Shown: positions 6,001 to 7,039 of the stretch, piece by piece | Position numbering within the stretch: position 1 is the first letter of the stretch | Layout: every line of letters starts with the position of its first letter | Origin: Thermococcus sp. | GTDB lineage: Archaea > Methanobacteriota_B > Thermococci > Thermococcales > Thermococcaceae | DNA length: 7,039 nucleotides | Direction: 5' to 3' | Assembly (NCBI GenBank): GCA_011050175.1 | Contig: DRGF01000033.1 | Coordinates: 1 to 7,039, forward strand | Notes under the pieces: generated by a model | Database searches by the model: none | The model's input: only the letters and a program-made list of their open reading frames with translations | What the model was told of the DNA's origin: nothing | Position numbers and translations under genes: made by a program

Positions 6001-6270
6001 ATGGGAAAGAAAATCGTCTGCCGCTGTAACGATGTCACAGTTGAGGATGTGGAGGCACTCATCGATTCCGGCGTTACCGACATCGAGGAGCTCAAGAGGC
6101 TCCTCCGCATAGGGATGGGCCCCTGCCAGGGGAGGACGTGCGTCCCGATAGTCCTCGGCATACTGGCCAGGAAGACAGGAAGGAGGCAGGAGGAGATACC
6201 GCTTCCGAAGGCAAGGGTTCCGATTCGGCCCGTTCGCGTAGAGGTCATAGTGGGTGGTGACGATGAGTAA
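6001..6270 (+). CDS. pdhX: Dye-linked L-proline dehydrogenase complex, small BFD-like [2Fe-2S] subunit
   Basis: This 89-residue protein belongs to the bacterioferritin-associated-ferredoxin-like [2Fe-2S] family. The cluster ligands are the CRC pair (C7, C9) near the N-terminus and C42 and C47 in GPCQGRTC, the standard C-x-C...C-x4-C layout. In many relatives this domain is fused to the C-terminus of the FAD subunit or inserted elsewhere; here it is a free subunit. The tail (about 57-89) is basic and proline-rich, then acidic. The ATG at 6001 has GGGGTG at 6 bases' spacing and follows the pdhF stop by 1 base; an in-frame GTG at 5992 would add three residues but lies within this ribosome site. 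Its end overlaps the pdhB start by 8 bases. It probably relays electrons within the complex. Confidence 0.86.
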   Translation: MGKKIVCRCNDVTVEDVEALIDSGVTDIEELKRLLRIGMGPCQGRTCVPIVLGILARKTGRRQEEIPLPKARVPIRPVRVEVIVGGDDE

Positions 6271-7039
6271 AATAGCGGTCATCGGCGGCGGGATAACGGG
6301 CGTTGCCACCGCCTACGAGCTGGCGAAGCTCGGCGAGGAGGTCATTCTCTTCGAGAAGAACTACTTCGGCTCGGGTTCTACCTTCCGCTGTGCAACCGGA
6401 ATCCGCGCCCAGTTCACGGATGAGGCCAACATCAGGCTCATGAAGTACTCCGTCGAGCGGTGGGAGAAGCTTGAGGAGGAGCTCGGCTTCGATGTAAACT
6501 TCAAGCAGACGGGCTACCTGTTCCTCGCCACGAGCGAGGAGGAAGTCGAGGCCTTTAAGAACAACATAAAGCTCCAGAACCACTTTGGTGTCCCCACGAG
6601 GCTCATCGACATGGACGAGGCGAGGGAAATAGTGCCCATCCTCAACACTGAGCCCTTCTTGGCTGGGGCTTGGAACCCTAAGGACGGCAAGGCGAACCCC
6701 TTCAAGACGCTCTTCGCCTACCTCTTTAAGGCCAAGGAGCTCGGCGTCGATGCGAGGGAGCACACGGAGGTAATCGGCTTCGAGCGGGAGGGGGACGAGA
6801 TAACCGCCGTCAAATTCAGGAGCAACGGAAAGGTCGAGAGCGTTAAGGTGGATGCCGTCCTGAACGCGGCCAACTCGTGGGCACCGTTCGTCAACGAGAT
6901 GGCCGGCCTAAAGCGCGACCTCGTTCCCATCACCGCGTACAAGCACCAGCTTGTCAAGACCGAGCCGCTGGAGCCCGGACAGGCCGAGCCCCTGGTCTGC
7001 CCGCCGGCCTGGGACGACGCATACATAATCCAGGACGGT
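6263..7039 (+). CDS. pdhB: Dye-linked L-proline dehydrogenase complex, catalytic beta subunit (incomplete at window edge)
   Basis: This is the catalytic flavoprotein of the complex, oxidising L-proline to delta-1-pyrroline-5-carboxylate. It belongs to the D-amino acid oxidase/sarcosine oxidase (DAO) fold. The window holds 259 codons with no stop; family members run to about 380 residues, so roughly 120 are missing. The FAD-binding GGGITG is at 8-13, and E31 ends the second strand as the ribose ligand. GSGSTFRCATGIR (36-48) matches the flavin-contacting loop, DGKANP (141-146) the DAO 'DG..NP' segment, and NAANSWA (201-207) the conserved adenine/FAD loop. The ATG has GGTGGTGA only 2 bases upstream and overlaps the end of pdhX by 8 bases, implying coupled translation. 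Sarcosine or another secondary amine as substrate cannot be excluded from this portion alone. Confidence 0.88.
   Translation, partial: MSKIAVIGGGITGVATAYELAKLGEEVILFEKNYFGSGSTFRCATGIRAQFTDEANIRLMKYSVERWEKLEEELGFDVNFKQTGYLFLATSEEEVEAFKNNIKLQNHFGVPTRLIDMDEAREIVPILNTEPFLAGAWNPKDGKANPFKTLFAYLFKAKELGVDAREHTEVIGFEREGDEITAVKFRSNGKVESVKVDAVLNAANSWAPFVNEMAGLKRDLVPITAYKHQLVKTEPLEPGQAEPLVCPPAWDDAYIIQDG

Noticed and set aside
5382..6248. A 288-codon open frame on the minus strand
   Set aside because: It is antisense to pdhA, pdhF and pdhX, which have full sets of family motifs. The translation shows no recognisable domain.
4052..7039. Hydrogen cyanide synthase (HcnABC) or opine oxidase operon
   Set aside because: The flavoproteins are homologous, but the four-gene arrangement with separate ferredoxin and BFD subunits in a Thermococcales setting matches the proline dehydrogenase complex better.
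1..7039. CRISPR array, insertion sequence, integrase or prophage
   Set aside because: No regularly spaced direct repeats, terminal inverted repeats with a transposase, or integration-type genes were found. The tRNA genes show no duplicated 3' ends in the window.

Overview
The window looks like chromosomal DNA of a hyperthermophilic archaeon of the Thermococcales, most likely a Thermococcus. Four observations support this. The first gene is a branched-chain polyamine synthase of the type characterised in Thermococcus kodakarensis. The last four genes have the subunit make-up of the dye-linked L-proline dehydrogenase complex known from Thermococcus. There is an archaeal-type 7S SRP RNA, and both tRNA genes encode their own CCA. 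Ribosome sites are GGTGAT/GGAGGTG-like, and promoters have AT-rich TATA boxes 25-32 bases ahead of the RNA genes. The species cannot be named from the sequence alone.

Layout. Positions 26-1081 (+) hold bpsA, followed by T-runs that probably end its transcript. Two tRNA genes, tRNA-Phe(GAA) then tRNA-Gly(UCC), run towards it on the minus strand (1441-1275). They share one promoter whose TATA box lies in a perfect palindrome. Still on the minus strand come a small two-helix membrane protein (1780-1532), queC (2567-1848), pyrD (3510-2608) and the SRP RNA gene (about 3922-3605). A divergent promoter region (about 3923-4051), rich in small inverted repeats, separates the SRP RNA from a plus-strand operon of four tightly packed genes: pdhA (4052-5497), pdhF (5490-5999), pdhX (6001-6270) and pdhB (6263 to the window edge, incomplete).

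How it works together. Most of the window is informational or housekeeping: polyamine synthesis for life at high temperature, two tRNAs, preQ0 synthesis for archaeosine in tRNA, pyrimidine synthesis and protein targeting. The pdh operon is catabolic. PdhB should oxidise L-proline at a flavin. PdhX, PdhF and PdhA carry Cys patterns for two [2Fe-2S] and two [4Fe-4S] clusters, and PdhA also has FAD- and NAD-type nucleotide-binding folds. Junctions of -8, +1 and -8 bases suggest coupled translation and fixed stoichiometry.

I found no mobile element, CRISPR array, prophage or clearly new system. The least explained items are the orphan small membrane protein, the inverted repeats ahead of pdhA, and the lack of a clear terminator between the SRP RNA and pyrD.
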